Positions 39,921 through 48,081 of a stretch of DNA of 64,000 nucleotides are shown here, in pieces. Within the stretch, counting starts at the first letter, position 1, and the number at the start of each line of letters is the position of its first letter. The notes beneath the pieces were generated by a model. That model saw only the letters and a list, made by a program, of their open reading frames with translations. It ran no database searches and was not told the origin of the DNA. Source of the stretch: Pseudomonas oligotrophica. Its GTDB lineage: Bacteria; Pseudomonadota; Gammaproteobacteria; Pseudomonadales; Pseudomonadaceae. A program made the position numbers and the translations under genes. The stretch is taken from the NCBI RefSeq assembly GCF_021726475.1, contig NZ_JAKJRU010000010.1:40471-104470 (forward strand). Reading direction: 5' to 3'.

Positions 39921-41108
39921 ATGAAATTCGGACTGCTTTGGCACTCGTTCTCTTCCGGCAACCTCGGCGTCGGAGCCCTGAGCATCTCCAACATGCTGCT
40001 GATCGACGAAGCGGCGCGCAAATGCGGCATCACCCCGGAGTTCCTCATCATCGGCTCCTCCGGCCCGTGCGACTACCCGCTGCCGGCCGAGCGCTTCAAC
40101 TACGAGTTCATCGAGTTCAACGAGAAGGCCCTGCTGAAGAACCCCCACGGCCTGTACCAGGCCATCGCCTCGTGCGACGCGGTGTTCGACATCGGCGAGG
40201 GCGACAGCTTCTCCGACATCTATGGCGCCAAGCGCCTGATCAAGCTCCTGGTCAGCAAGGGCATGGCCCTGGGCGCGCGGGTGCCACTGATCCTCTCGCC
40301 GCAGACCATCGGCCCGTTCAAGTCCGACTGGGGCACCCGCGCCTCGGCCTGGGTGATGAAGAAGAGCAGCATGGTGTTCGCCCGTGACCACCAGTCCTAC
40401 GCGGTGCTCGAGCAGCTGGACGTGCCCAACCGCGACGAGGTGATCGACGTCGCCTTCCACCTGCCCTTCGAGCGCCAGGTGCGCGAGCCCGACCCGGCGC
40501 GGCTGGCGGTGGGCATCAGCGTCTCGGCGCTGCTGCACCACGGCGGCTACGAGGGCAGCGCCAACCAGTTCGGCCTGCGCGCCGACTACAAGGCGCTGAC
40601 CGACCAGCTGATCCAGGCGCTGTTCGAGCGCGGCCACGAGGTGCACCTGGTGCCCCACGTGATCCCGCTCGGCTTCCCTGCCGAGGATGACTTCAGCGTC
40701 TCGCAGGCGCTGCAGAAGCGCTACCCCGAGCTCAAGCTGGCGCCGCGCTTCCGCGGGCCGATCGAGGCCAAGAGCTACATCAGCGGCCTGGACTTCTTCG
40801 TCGGCGCGCGCATGCACGCCACCATCGGCGCCTTCTCCGCCGGCGTGCCGGTGGTGCCGCTGGCCTACAGCCGCAAGTTCGCCGGGCTCTACCAGTCGCT
40901 GGACTATCACCGCGTCGTCGATCTCAAGACCGAGACCACCGAAAGCGCCCTGTCCAGCGTCCTGGCCTACCTGGACCAGCGCGAGCAGCTCAAGGCCGAG
41001 GTCGCCGCCAGCGGCGCGATCATCCGCCGCAAGCTGGATGCCTACGGCGACGCCCTGGAGCGCATCCTGCTGTCGCTGCACCAGGGCCAGGCGGTCTACC
41101 AGAGATAA
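39921..41108 (+). CDS. Polysaccharide pyruvyl transferase family protein
   Basis: A 395-residue CsaB/WcaK-like enzyme that would add a pyruvate ketal from PEP to a sugar of the repeat unit, giving a negative charge. The GT-B-like fold is indicated by the start FGLLWHSFSSGNLGVGALSI, by the central SPQTIGPFKSDWGTRASAWV and by GARMHATIGAFSAGVPVVPL near the end, a family hallmark. It is placed 18 bases after the GH5 gene and 3 bases before the flippase gene. The acceptor sugar cannot be told from the sequence. Confidence 0.88.
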   Translation: MKFGLLWHSFSSGNLGVGALSISNMLLIDEAARKCGITPEFLIIGSSGPCDYPLPAERFNYEFIEFNEKALLKNPHGLYQAIASCDAVFDIGEGDSFSDIYGAKRLIKLLVSKGMALGARVPLILSPQTIGPFKSDWGTRASAWVMKKSSMVFARDHQSYAVLEQLDVPNRDEVIDVAFHLPFERQVREPDPARLAVGISVSALLHHGGYEGSANQFGLRADYKALTDQLIQALFERGHEVHLVPHVIPLGFPAEDDFSVSQALQKRYPELKLAPRFRGPIEAKSYISGLDFFVGARMHATIGAFSAGVPVVPLAYSRKFAGLYQSLDYHRVVDLKTETTESALSSVLAYLDQREQLKAEVAASGAIIRRKLDAYGDALERILLSLHQGQAVYQR

Positions 41109-41111
41109 GCC

Positions 41112-42344
41112 ATGCGCGATCATGCCCTGATGGGAATCACCACGGCGGCGCGGACCGCCGTGCAGCTGGGCACGCTACTGATCCTGGCAAGGACGCTCGG
41201 GCCCACCGACTTCGGCTTCATCTCGATCGTCATCACCTGGTCGACCATCGTCGCCCTGGTGACCGACTACGGCTTCGGCATGCGCGCGCTGCGCGACATC
41301 GGTGCCGAGCGCGAGCGCGCCGGGGAGATCATGTCGGCCAGCCTGGCGGCGAAGACGGTGCTGGTGCTGCCGGCCTGCCTGATCCTGCTGCCGCTGATCC
41401 TCTTCGTCCTCGACCTGAGCACGGCCGAGCGCATCGCCTCGGTGCTGTTCCTGCTCGGCACCCTGGCCTCGTCCTACGGCGACCTCGGCCTGACGGTGTT
41501 CCGCAGCATCGGCCAGTTCCAGCGCGAGACCCGCCTGGTGGTGATCACCGCGCTGCTGCACTTCGCCCTGGTCGGCCTGGCGATCCTGCTCAGCAACGAG
41601 GTGGTCGCCATCGGCCTGGCGTTCCTCGCCTCGCGGCTGATCTACGCGGCCAGCGCCCTGCGCGCGCTGTCGAAGATCCTCGACCTGGGTGGCATCCTGC
41701 GTACCTCGCGGCAGACCCTGGGCGAGCGCTTCCGCAGCTCGACCAGCTTCGCGGTGGACAGCGGCGCGACCAACATCTTCGCCCAGCTCGACGTCATCCT
41801 GGTCAACCACCTGGCCGGGCGCGAGGCGGCGGGCATCTACTTCGCCGGCTCGCGCCTGGTGCAGGGCGCGGTGCCGTTCAGCGTGCTGCTGGCCAGCGTG
41901 CACATCCCGCGCTTCGCCCACCGCCTGCACCACAAGACACCGGGGCTGGGCCGCTACGGCGCACGCATCCTCGGCGAATACATCGCCCTGGGCCTGGTGC
42001 TGGCGCTGGGCTTCTACCTGGTCGGCCCGCTGTTCACCGACTACTTCCTCGGTGCCGGCTACGCCGAACTCAACACCCTGTGGCTGGCGTTCGCCTGCTT
42101 CACCGCCGCGCGCTTCGTCGCCGCCGGGCTGGGCGTGCAGCTGATGGCCATGGGCACCGGTTTTTTGCGCACCTTCGGAATCATTTTCTCCGGCGTTGTC
42201 ACAGTGACCTGTTACTGGTTGTTCATCCCCAGCAACGGCATACAGGCAGCGCCCTGGGTATCGGCGCTCGGCATGGCCGTGCTGACGCTCATCTACGGCT
42301 ATGCGGTGCAGAACATCTACCGCAAGCAGCGGGCCGGCGCATGA
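41112..42344 (+). CDS. Wzx-type lipid-linked oligosaccharide flippase
   Basis: A 410-residue multispanning protein of the polysaccharide transporter (MOP) family. About 12 hydrophobic helices can be traced, with the typical N-terminal half (RTAVQLGTLLILARTLGPTD, FGFISIVITWSTIVALVTDY) carrying the LARxLGPxxFG motif. It would move the undecaprenyl-linked repeat across the inner membrane. The start is 3 bases after the pyruvyl transferase stop. Its TGA overlaps an ATG (ATGA at 42341) in the frame of the next gene. Confidence 0.88.
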   Translation: MRDHALMGITTAARTAVQLGTLLILARTLGPTDFGFISIVITWSTIVALVTDYGFGMRALRDIGAERERAGEIMSASLAAKTVLVLPACLILLPLILFVLDLSTAERIASVLFLLGTLASSYGDLGLTVFRSIGQFQRETRLVVITALLHFALVGLAILLSNEVVAIGLAFLASRLIYAASALRALSKILDLGGILRTSRQTLGERFRSSTSFAVDSGATNIFAQLDVILVNHLAGREAAGIYFAGSRLVQGAVPFSVLLASVHIPRFAHRLHHKTPGLGRYGARILGEYIALGLVLALGFYLVGPLFTDYFLGAGYAELNTLWLAFACFTAARFVAAGLGVQLMAMGTGFLRTFGIIFSGVVTVTCYWLFIPSNGIQAAPWVSALGMAVLTLIYGYAVQNIYRKQRAGA

Positions 42345-42403
42345 CCGGCAACGTCAAACACCGGGCCGCCACTGGCGGTCCGCAGCTCAAGGGAAAGGCT
42401 GCT

Positions 42404-43654
42404 ATGAAAGCGCTACTCGATCGTGTCCTGAAAAACGACCTGTGCAGCGGTTGCGGCATGTGCAGTTCGGTCGCCTCCGAAGATGCCCTGCGCATGCGCC
42501 TGAGCGCGGACGGCTACAACCGGCCGACGCTCAACCCGGATTTTCGCAACCGCGAGATCGCCGACGCGCAGACCACCGCCGCCTTCGCCAAGTCGTGCCC
42601 GGCGCTGAACCTCGACATCCGCCCGTACAAGTCGAAGAACTACCACCCCATCTGGGGCGAGATCCTGCACACGCTCAAGGGCTATGCCGCCGACGACGAG
42701 ATCCGCCAGGCCGGTTCCTCCGGCGGGGTGATCTCGGCGCTGGCGCAGTACTGCCTGGAGCGCAAGCTGGTCGACGGGGTGATCCAGATCCAGGCCTCGG
42801 CGCAGGATCCGCTGGAGAACGTGGCGATCATCAGCCGCTCGCGGCAGAACGTCATCGCCTCCTCCGGCTCGCGCTATGCGCCGGCCTCGCCGGCCGAGGC
42901 GCTGCGCTGGGTGGCGATGTCCACCGAGAAGTACCTGTTCGTCGGCAAGCCGTGCGACGTCGCCGCGGTGCGCCAGATGCAGGCGCACAACCCGCGGCTG
43001 AAGGAGAACATCCCCTACGTGGTGTCCTTCATGTGCGCCGGCACGCCGAGCCTGCACGGCACCGAGCAGGTGCTGGAGAAGCTCGAGGCCAAGCGCGAGG
43101 ACGTCACCGCCTTCCGCTACCGCGGCGACGGCTGGCCGGGGCTGACCAAGGCCACGCTGAAGAACGGCGAGGCGCGCACCATGACCTACAACGACTCCTG
43201 GGGAAAGGTGCTCAACCGCCACCTGCAGACGCGCTGCAAGATCTGCCCGGACGGCATCGGCGAGTTCGCCGACATCGTCTGCGCCGATGGCTGGGAAGGC
43301 GACGAGAAGGGCTACCCGTCGTTCGAGGAACGCGAGGGCAACTCGCTGATCCTGATCCGTACGCCGAACGGCCGTGAACTTTTTCGCAACGCCGAGGCCG
43401 ATGGTGTTGTCAAAGCCGAGGCCTTCGACACCGGCAGCATCTTCGCCATCCAGCCGTTCCAGTACTACCGGCGCACGACGATCCTGCCGCGGCTCTGGGC
43501 GATGAAGCTGCTGATGCTGAAAACCCCGAGCTACAAGGGCTTCGAGCTTGGCAAGGGAATGCGGGAGATCGGCCTGTACCAGAGCTTCAAGGCCTTCACC
43601 GGCCTGTTGGTACGGCGCAAGAAGATCAAGCGGCGCGCGCTCGAGACGGCGTGA
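42404..43654 (+). CDS. FrhB/FdhB-like iron-sulfur protein (coenzyme F420 hydrogenase beta-subunit family) in polysaccharide locus
   Basis: A 416-residue protein with an N-terminal cysteine motif CSGCGMC and a later SCPAL that can bind a 4Fe-4S cluster, then FrhB_FdhB N- and C-terminal domains (GSSGGVISALAQYCLERKLV; RCKICPDGIGEFADIVCADG). In methanogens the family binds FAD and F420. Here it lies among sugar genes, as do relatives in other polysaccharide clusters, where its reaction is unknown. ATG 42404 has GGAAAGG about 5 bases upstream and starts MKALLDRVLKNDLCSGCGMC; the ATG at 42341 overlapping the wzx stop is the alternative. Confidence 0.85.
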   Translation: MKALLDRVLKNDLCSGCGMCSSVASEDALRMRLSADGYNRPTLNPDFRNREIADAQTTAAFAKSCPALNLDIRPYKSKNYHPIWGEILHTLKGYAADDEIRQAGSSGGVISALAQYCLERKLVDGVIQIQASAQDPLENVAIISRSRQNVIASSGSRYAPASPAEALRWVAMSTEKYLFVGKPCDVAAVRQMQAHNPRLKENIPYVVSFMCAGTPSLHGTEQVLEKLEAKREDVTAFRYRGDGWPGLTKATLKNGEARTMTYNDSWGKVLNRHLQTRCKICPDGIGEFADIVCADGWEGDEKGYPSFEEREGNSLILIRTPNGRELFRNAEADGVVKAEAFDTGSIFAIQPFQYYRRTTILPRLWAMKLLMLKTPSYKGFELGKGMREIGLYQSFKAFTGLLVRRKKIKRRALETA

Positions 43655-43697
43655 GTCGCCCCGCGAACAAGGAACCCAAACCTAAGGACCCAGGTTG

Positions 43698-44951
43698 ATG
43701 ACGACTTTCAGTTCACGCTTCTTTTTCTTCCCGCTGATGTTTCTGGCGATCGTGCTGCACTTCTCGGTGTTCGGCGAGAGTCCGCACAACCCCTACGGCA
43801 TCAAGGGCGTGAACGAGCTCTTCATCGCCATCTGCCTGGTGTTCGCCTTCCTGCTGGCCCTGGCGCAGGCCGAGGACGCCTCGCGCGAGCTGCGCATCCT
43901 CATGTACTACTGCCTGTACACGGTGGTGGTGTTTCAGCTGCTGCCGGCGGTGTTCGCCTACTTCACCTATGGCCAGCCGATCGTCTTCGGGCTGATCGAG
44001 GAACGCCGGGTGCTGTTCTGCCTGGGCTTCGCGCCGCTGCTGTTCCTTTCCAAGCGGGTCAGCACGCTGCAGTTCGAGCGCGCGCTGATCTACGCGGCGC
44101 TGTTCGCCGCGTTCCTCTCCTGGTGCTTCAAGTTCGGCGTGATTCCGGACATGCGCGCCGAAGTGCGCTCCGACGACCGCCCGGACCGCTCGTCCATCGG
44201 CCCGTTCCTGATCTGCTTCGGCTACTTCTACTGCATCCAGCTGTGGCACAAGGCGGCCTCGCCGATCAACGACGCCGCACGCAACCGCACGCTCTACCTG
44301 GTACTGGCGGCGCTCTTGCTGCTGACCCTGGTGTTCGCCACCCAGACCCGCCAGCTGATCGTCCTCAGCCTGGCCTTCACCCTGTTCTGCCTGCGGGCCA
44401 AGGCCGTCATCTGGGCCGCCTCGCTGTGCGTGCTGCTGTCGCCGTTCTACTTCTACCCCAGCCTGCTCGAGGTGCTGGGCCTGAACGTCGACTTCTACAG
44501 CCAGTCGGTCACCACCGTCGAGGATGGCGCCCGCCCGATCACCATCGCCGCGATCATGCGCCACCTGGACCTGGTCAACTGGCTGCCCAGCGGCTCGCTG
44601 TCGCTGATGTGGCGCGAAGGCTTCGTCCCCTACTTCGGCGAACACTTCTTCCTCTCCGACGTGGGCATCGTCGGCACGCTGTTCCGCTTCGGTTTCCTCA
44701 CCTTCCTGATCATCCCGCTGACGCTGCTGATCTATCAGCGCATCGCCAAGAACATCAACCGCGACCTGTCGTTCATCTATGCGGTGATGCTCGCCTACTT
44801 CGTCATCTGGCCGCTCAACGGCCTGATGGAGTACGGCCAGCCGGTGATCGCCATGCTGTTCGTCATCCACTCCCTGAAAGCCCGCCACCTTCGCAGCCAG
44901 GAAAGACTCCATGAACGTCGCACTTATCCTCAACTACAAAGCTGCTACTGA
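43698..44951 (+). CDS. Wzy-type polysaccharide polymerase (O-antigen polymerase-like)
   Basis: A 417-residue membrane protein with about ten to twelve hydrophobic helices and one long periplasmic loop (about residues 260-325, containing DFYSQSVTTVEDGARPITIA). This topology and the operon place suggest the polymerase that joins repeat units in the periplasm; sequence motifs are few, as is normal for Wzy. The ATG at 43698 has AAGGA 9 bases upstream. The last 41 bases overlap the start of the glycosyltransferase gene. Confidence 0.8.
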   Translation: MTTFSSRFFFFPLMFLAIVLHFSVFGESPHNPYGIKGVNELFIAICLVFAFLLALAQAEDASRELRILMYYCLYTVVVFQLLPAVFAYFTYGQPIVFGLIEERRVLFCLGFAPLLFLSKRVSTLQFERALIYAALFAAFLSWCFKFGVIPDMRAEVRSDDRPDRSSIGPFLICFGYFYCIQLWHKAASPINDAARNRTLYLVLAALLLLTLVFATQTRQLIVLSLAFTLFCLRAKAVIWAASLCVLLSPFYFYPSLLEVLGLNVDFYSQSVTTVEDGARPITIAAIMRHLDLVNWLPSGSLSLMWREGFVPYFGEHFFLSDVGIVGTLFRFGFLTFLIIPLTLLIYQRIAKNINRDLSFIYAVMLAYFVIWPLNGLMEYGQPVIAMLFVIHSLKARHLRSQERLHERRTYPQLQSCY

Positions 44952-45789
44952 AACCATCAGCTGCGTCGAGAGCCTGCGCAGCCACTGCCGGGCGATCGAC
45001 CACATCATCGTCATCGACAACGATTCGCAGGACGGCTCGCTGGTCGCCTTCCAGCAATGGCAGCAGGAAGCCGGGGCGCACAACGTCACCCTGCTCGCCA
45101 ACCCGCAGAACAACGGCTATGCCGGCGGCAACAACTACGGCATCCGCTGGGCGCAGGCCAACCTGCCGGTGGAGCACTACTGGATCGTCAACAACGACAC
45201 CTACGTCGAGGAAGACGCCTTCTCGCCGCTGCTCGAGGAGCTCAAGCGCAACGACCGCCAGTTCGTCGGCTCGGTGATCCTCAGCGCCGCCGACGGCCAC
45301 CTCGAGTGCTACGGCGGCGGCAAGCTCTACCCGCTGCTGGGCAAGGCCAAGCTGCTCGGCAAGGGCCAGACGCTCGAGTCCATGGCCCAGCAACAGGAGC
45401 AGCCCGACTACCTGATGGGCTGCAGCCTGGCGTTCTCGGCACGCCTGCTCGAGCGCATCGGCCTGATGGACGAGGACTACTTCATGTACTCCGAGGAAGT
45501 CGACTGGCAGTTCCAGGCGCGCAAGCTCGGCGTCGGCATCAAGGTGGTCCCGGCGAGCCGGCTATTCCACTACGGCTCGCTCAGCTCCGGCGGCCGCTCG
45601 GCCTTCTATCACTACTACCGCAACCGCGCCGCCACGCGATTCAACAAGCGCTTCTACGGCGCGCCGTTCGCGCTGGCCTCGGCGTGTTTCCTGTCGGCGA
45701 TCACGCTGATCAAGGAATACAACCACCCGGCCCTGGCCTGGTCCGGCATCAAGGGCGCCTTCAAGGGAGTAACGATGAGTGTCGAGTAA
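44911..45789 (+). CDS. Family 2 glycosyltransferase (rhamnosyltransferase-like)
   Basis: A 292-residue cytoplasmic GT-A enzyme. Motifs of the RfbN/WsaE-like GT2 group are seen: NVALILNYKAATETISCVES at the start, VIDNDSQDGS, NNGYAGGNNYGIRWA, the metal-binding VNNDTY (DxD-like), and GLMDEDYFMYSEEVDWQFQA for the catalytic base. A weak hydrophobic stretch near the C-terminus (FALASACFLSAITLIKEY) may touch the membrane. The gene overlaps wzy by 41 bases and the next gene by 11 bases. Donor sugar cannot be assigned with certainty. Confidence 0.9.
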   Translation: MNVALILNYKAATETISCVESLRSHCRAIDHIIVIDNDSQDGSLVAFQQWQQEAGAHNVTLLANPQNNGYAGGNNYGIRWAQANLPVEHYWIVNNDTYVEEDAFSPLLEELKRNDRQFVGSVILSAADGHLECYGGGKLYPLLGKAKLLGKGQTLESMAQQQEQPDYLMGCSLAFSARLLERIGLMDEDYFMYSEEVDWQFQARKLGVGIKVVPASRLFHYGSLSSGGRSAFYHYYRNRAATRFNKRFYGAPFALASACFLSAITLIKEYNHPALAWSGIKGAFKGVTMSVE

Positions 45790-46546
45790 AACGAACCATG
45801 CATTCGGTGTGGACTTCTATACCGGCAGCAAGGCCGCCTTGCTCGCGACCATCCGCGAGGGCGTCCGCCAGCCCTATTCGTTCGTCGTCACGCCGAACGT
45901 CGACCACCTGGCCCAGCTGCAGGACAGCGCACCACTGCGCAACGCCTACGCCAAGGCCCGCCTGCGCATCTGCGACAGCCGCATCCTGATGCCGCTGCTG
46001 CACCGCCTGGGCGTGCCGGTCGAGGAAGTCATCCCCGGCAGCGACCTGACCATGGACCTGCTGCGCTGGGCCGACCGCGACGGCCTGCGCATCGTATTGA
46101 TCGGCGGCACCGACGAGGAAGTCGGCAAGCTGCGCCAGCTGTATCCGCGCATCGAGCTGCACCACCACAACCCGCCGATGGGCTTCATCAAATCGCCCGA
46201 GGAGGTCGAGCGCTGCCTGCGCTTCGTCCGCGAGCACCCCTCGGAGCTGGTCTTCTATGCCGTCGGCGCGCCGCGCCAGGAGATCCTCGCCAGTTCCATC
46301 GAACAACACGAACGGACCGGCATGGGCTTCTGCATCGGCGCCTCGATTTCCTTCGCCACCGGCACCGTCAAGCGGGCGCCGCGCTGGATGCAGAACTGCC
46401 GGTTGGAATGGCTGCACCGCATGGCATCGGAACCGCGCCGGCTGGTACGGCGCTACCTGCACGACGCGCTGTTCATCATCCCGGCCTACCGCCGCGAGCG
46501 CGCCGCGCGCCTGCACACGGGCCGCACGGCCAATCAGGACGTGTAG
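45779..46546 (+). CDS. WecG/TagA/CpsF family glycosyltransferase (GT26)
   Basis: A 255-residue GT26 enzyme. The family motif region VTPNVDHLAQLQDSAPLRNA, CDSRILMPLLHRLGVPVEEV, IPGSDLTMDLL and GAPRQEILASSIEQ is well preserved; the C-terminal basic helix (RRLVRRYLHDALFIIPAYRR) associates with the membrane in related TagA proteins. The start is a GTG at 45779 with AAGGGAG 9 bases upstream, inside the last codons of the GT2 gene, so the two are coupled. Together with the GT2 protein it would extend the lipid-linked sugar. Confidence 0.9.
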   Translation: MSSKTNHAFGVDFYTGSKAALLATIREGVRQPYSFVVTPNVDHLAQLQDSAPLRNAYAKARLRICDSRILMPLLHRLGVPVEEVIPGSDLTMDLLRWADRDGLRIVLIGGTDEEVGKLRQLYPRIELHHHNPPMGFIKSPEEVERCLRFVREHPSELVFYAVGAPRQEILASSIEQHERTGMGFCIGASISFATGTVKRAPRWMQNCRLEWLHRMASEPRRLVRRYLHDALFIIPAYRRERAARLHTGRTANQDV

Positions 46547-46758
46547 CGAAATAACGAAAATTTCGATGTTGATGCCGGCATTGGCGTTGAACCTGAGGCA
46601 AACGAGACGGTCTATCCCTACTGCAACCCAACGCTGGCAAAACAATATTGCCAGGCCACCGGTGCGGAGCAGCCAGGCACGGCGCTCCCACGGTGGGTAG
46701 AACAATAACGGTGCCGGTACCCAGCCGTCCCGGCCGCGTCATTGAAGGAGAGACCACT
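46547..46758 (+). other. Noncoding stretch between the GT26 gene and the wza leader
   Basis: No convincing gene is seen. The base composition is less GC-rich than that of the flanking genes. A small palindrome CGAAAATTTCG lies at about 46556-46566, and a clear dyad lies at 46634-46654. A promoter for wza may be here, but I could not fix its boxes. Confidence 0.5.
46634..46654. promoter_or_regulatory. Perfect dyad CTGGCAA / TTGCCAG upstream of wza
   Basis: Seven-base perfect arms (46634-46640 and 46648-46654) around an AT-only-but-one spacer AACAATA. The form is that of a dimeric regulator site, though no T run excludes only an intrinsic terminator. The regulator is unknown. Confidence 0.4.
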
Positions 46759-46800
46759 TTGACTACCCAACCATGGTCGTCGAGGAGTGTGGGCCGATGA
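46759..46800 (+). CDS. Possible 13-aa leader peptide (first of a coupled chain before wza)
   Basis: A TTG start with AAGGAG (46745-46750) 8 bases upstream begins a 13-codon frame (MTTQPWSSRSVGR). Its TGA overlaps the ATG of the next short ORF as ATGA at 46797-46800. Ribosome site, spacing and stop-start overlap all favour translation, but the peptide is too short for any homology argument. Confidence 0.35.
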   Translation: MTTQPWSSRSVGR

Positions 46801-46904
46801 ACCCCAGCCTCGACCGGCACGGGATCCTCGATCCGCTGTACGCCTTGCAGAACGTCATCAACGCCGTCTCACACCGTGAGCTCCACCAACTCCGTCAAGG
46901 ATGA
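46797..46904 (+). CDS. Small ORF of 35 aa coupled to wza
   Basis: ATG at 46797 has GAGGAG (46782-46787) 9 bases upstream. The peptide starts MNPSLDRHGILDPLYALQNV and ends HQLRQG; it is soluble with one likely helix. Its stop at 46902-46904 lies inside the ribosome site region of wza (AAGGA 46897-46901), 5 bases before the wza ATG, so ribosomes ending here could begin wza. I do not recognise a family. Confidence 0.45.
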   Translation: MNPSLDRHGILDPLYALQNVINAVSHRELHQLRQG

Positions 46905-46909
46905 ATCCC

Positions 46910-48010
46910 ATGAAGCCATTCTTCGCTATCGCCCTCACCTCGGCCCTGGTACTCCAGGGTTGTGCCTTCGCCCCCGGCCAGTACCTGGACCCGGACGAGT
47001 TCAACAACGGCGGCACCGCCGAAGACGGCACCGTCGAACTGCTGCGCATCACCCCGGACATGCTCAAGGGTGACCTGGTCTCCGACCGCGGCACCTCCAG
47101 CAAGCAGGAACTGCTGGGCTACAAGCCCAGCGACTATCGCATCGGCGCCAACGACCTGCTCTACATCACCGTCTGGGACCACCCGGAGCTGACCGCGCCG
47201 TCCGGCCCGCAGCAGCAGATCGACGCCAACGGTCGCCTGGTGCGCCCTGACGGCACCCTGTTCTACCCCTACATCGGCAACGTGCAGGCCGCCGGCAAGA
47301 CCATCGAGGAGCTGCGCCGCACCATTGCCCAGCGCCTGACCAACTACATCGACAGCCCGCAGGTGGACGTCAGCATCCTGCGCTTCGGCAGCCAGCGCGT
47401 GGTGGTCTCCGGTGCGTTCAACACCGCCGGCGAAGTACCGATCACCACCGCGCCGATGACCATCGTCCAGGCCATCGGCCAGGCCGGGGTCAACGTCGAT
47501 ACCGCCGACCTCACCGGCCTGGTGCTCAAGCGTGACGGCCGCGAGTACGTGCTCAACGTCGACTCGCTGAACCGCTCCGACTCCTGGCTGAACCAGGTCT
47601 ACCTGAAGGACGGCGACCAGTTGCACCTGCCGTACAACGACCAGAAGAAGATCTACGTGCTCGGCGAAGTGATGCTGCCGCAGGCGATGACCTTCAAGGC
47701 CACCAGCGTCAACCTGATGGATGCCATCGGCTCGGCCGGCGGCGTGCGCCAGGACACCGCCGATGGCGAGGCCATCTACGTGATCCGCGGCGCCGAGAAC
47801 ATCGCCACCGAGAAGGCCAAGGTGTTCCAGCTCAACGCGGCATCGCCGACCGCCTTCGCCCTGGCCAAGCACTTCCCGCTGCAGCCGCAGGACGTGGTGT
47901 TCGTCGGCCCGGCCAACATCACCCGCTGGAACCGCTTCATCAGCCAGTTGCTGCCGTCGGCCAGCATCGTCGGCACCGGCGCCGCCGCGGAATACAACCT
48001 GTCCCGCTAA
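46910..48010 (+). CDS. wza: Wza-type outer-membrane polysaccharide export lipoprotein
   Basis: The octameric outer-membrane exit channel for the polymer made by this cluster. The 366 residues begin with a lipoprotein signal whose lipobox is LVLQGC with Cys18. Poly_export and SLBB domains follow: SDYRIGANDLLYITVWDHPE, then QQQIDANGRLVRPDGTLFYP, and two SLBB repeats (VVVSGAFNTAGEVPITTAPM; IYVLGEVMLPQAMTFKATSV). ATG 46910 was chosen because AAGGA is 8 bases away; ATG 46901 sits on the ribosome site itself. Wzc lies at the other end of the operon. Confidence 0.95.
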   Translation: MKPFFAIALTSALVLQGCAFAPGQYLDPDEFNNGGTAEDGTVELLRITPDMLKGDLVSDRGTSSKQELLGYKPSDYRIGANDLLYITVWDHPELTAPSGPQQQIDANGRLVRPDGTLFYPYIGNVQAAGKTIEELRRTIAQRLTNYIDSPQVDVSILRFGSQRVVVSGAFNTAGEVPITTAPMTIVQAIGQAGVNVDTADLTGLVLKRDGREYVLNVDSLNRSDSWLNQVYLKDGDQLHLPYNDQKKIYVLGEVMLPQAMTFKATSVNLMDAIGSAGGVRQDTADGEAIYVIRGAENIATEKAKVFQLNAASPTAFALAKHFPLQPQDVVFVGPANITRWNRFISQLLPSASIVGTGAAAEYNLSR

Positions 48011-48032
48011 GCGCAACGCCCGCGACACCACG

Positions 48033-48061
48033 AAAAACCCCGCCAGCTGGCGGGGTTTTTT
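48033..48061. terminator. Bidirectional intrinsic terminator between wza and the OprD-type porin gene
   Basis: A perfect 18-base palindrome (CCCCGCCAG at 48038-48046 and CTGGCGGGG at 48047-48055) is flanked by AAAAA on the left and TTTTTT on the right. It can stop transcription from wza and from the convergent porin gene. It is the clearest terminator of the window. Confidence 0.95.
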
Positions 48062-48081
48062 CGTCTGGCGACAGACGCGAG

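Noticed and set aside
42080..42403. Upstream extension of the FrhB-like gene into the flippase gene
   Set aside because: The frame stays open only because of GC content; the ribosome site and the family start favour 42404.
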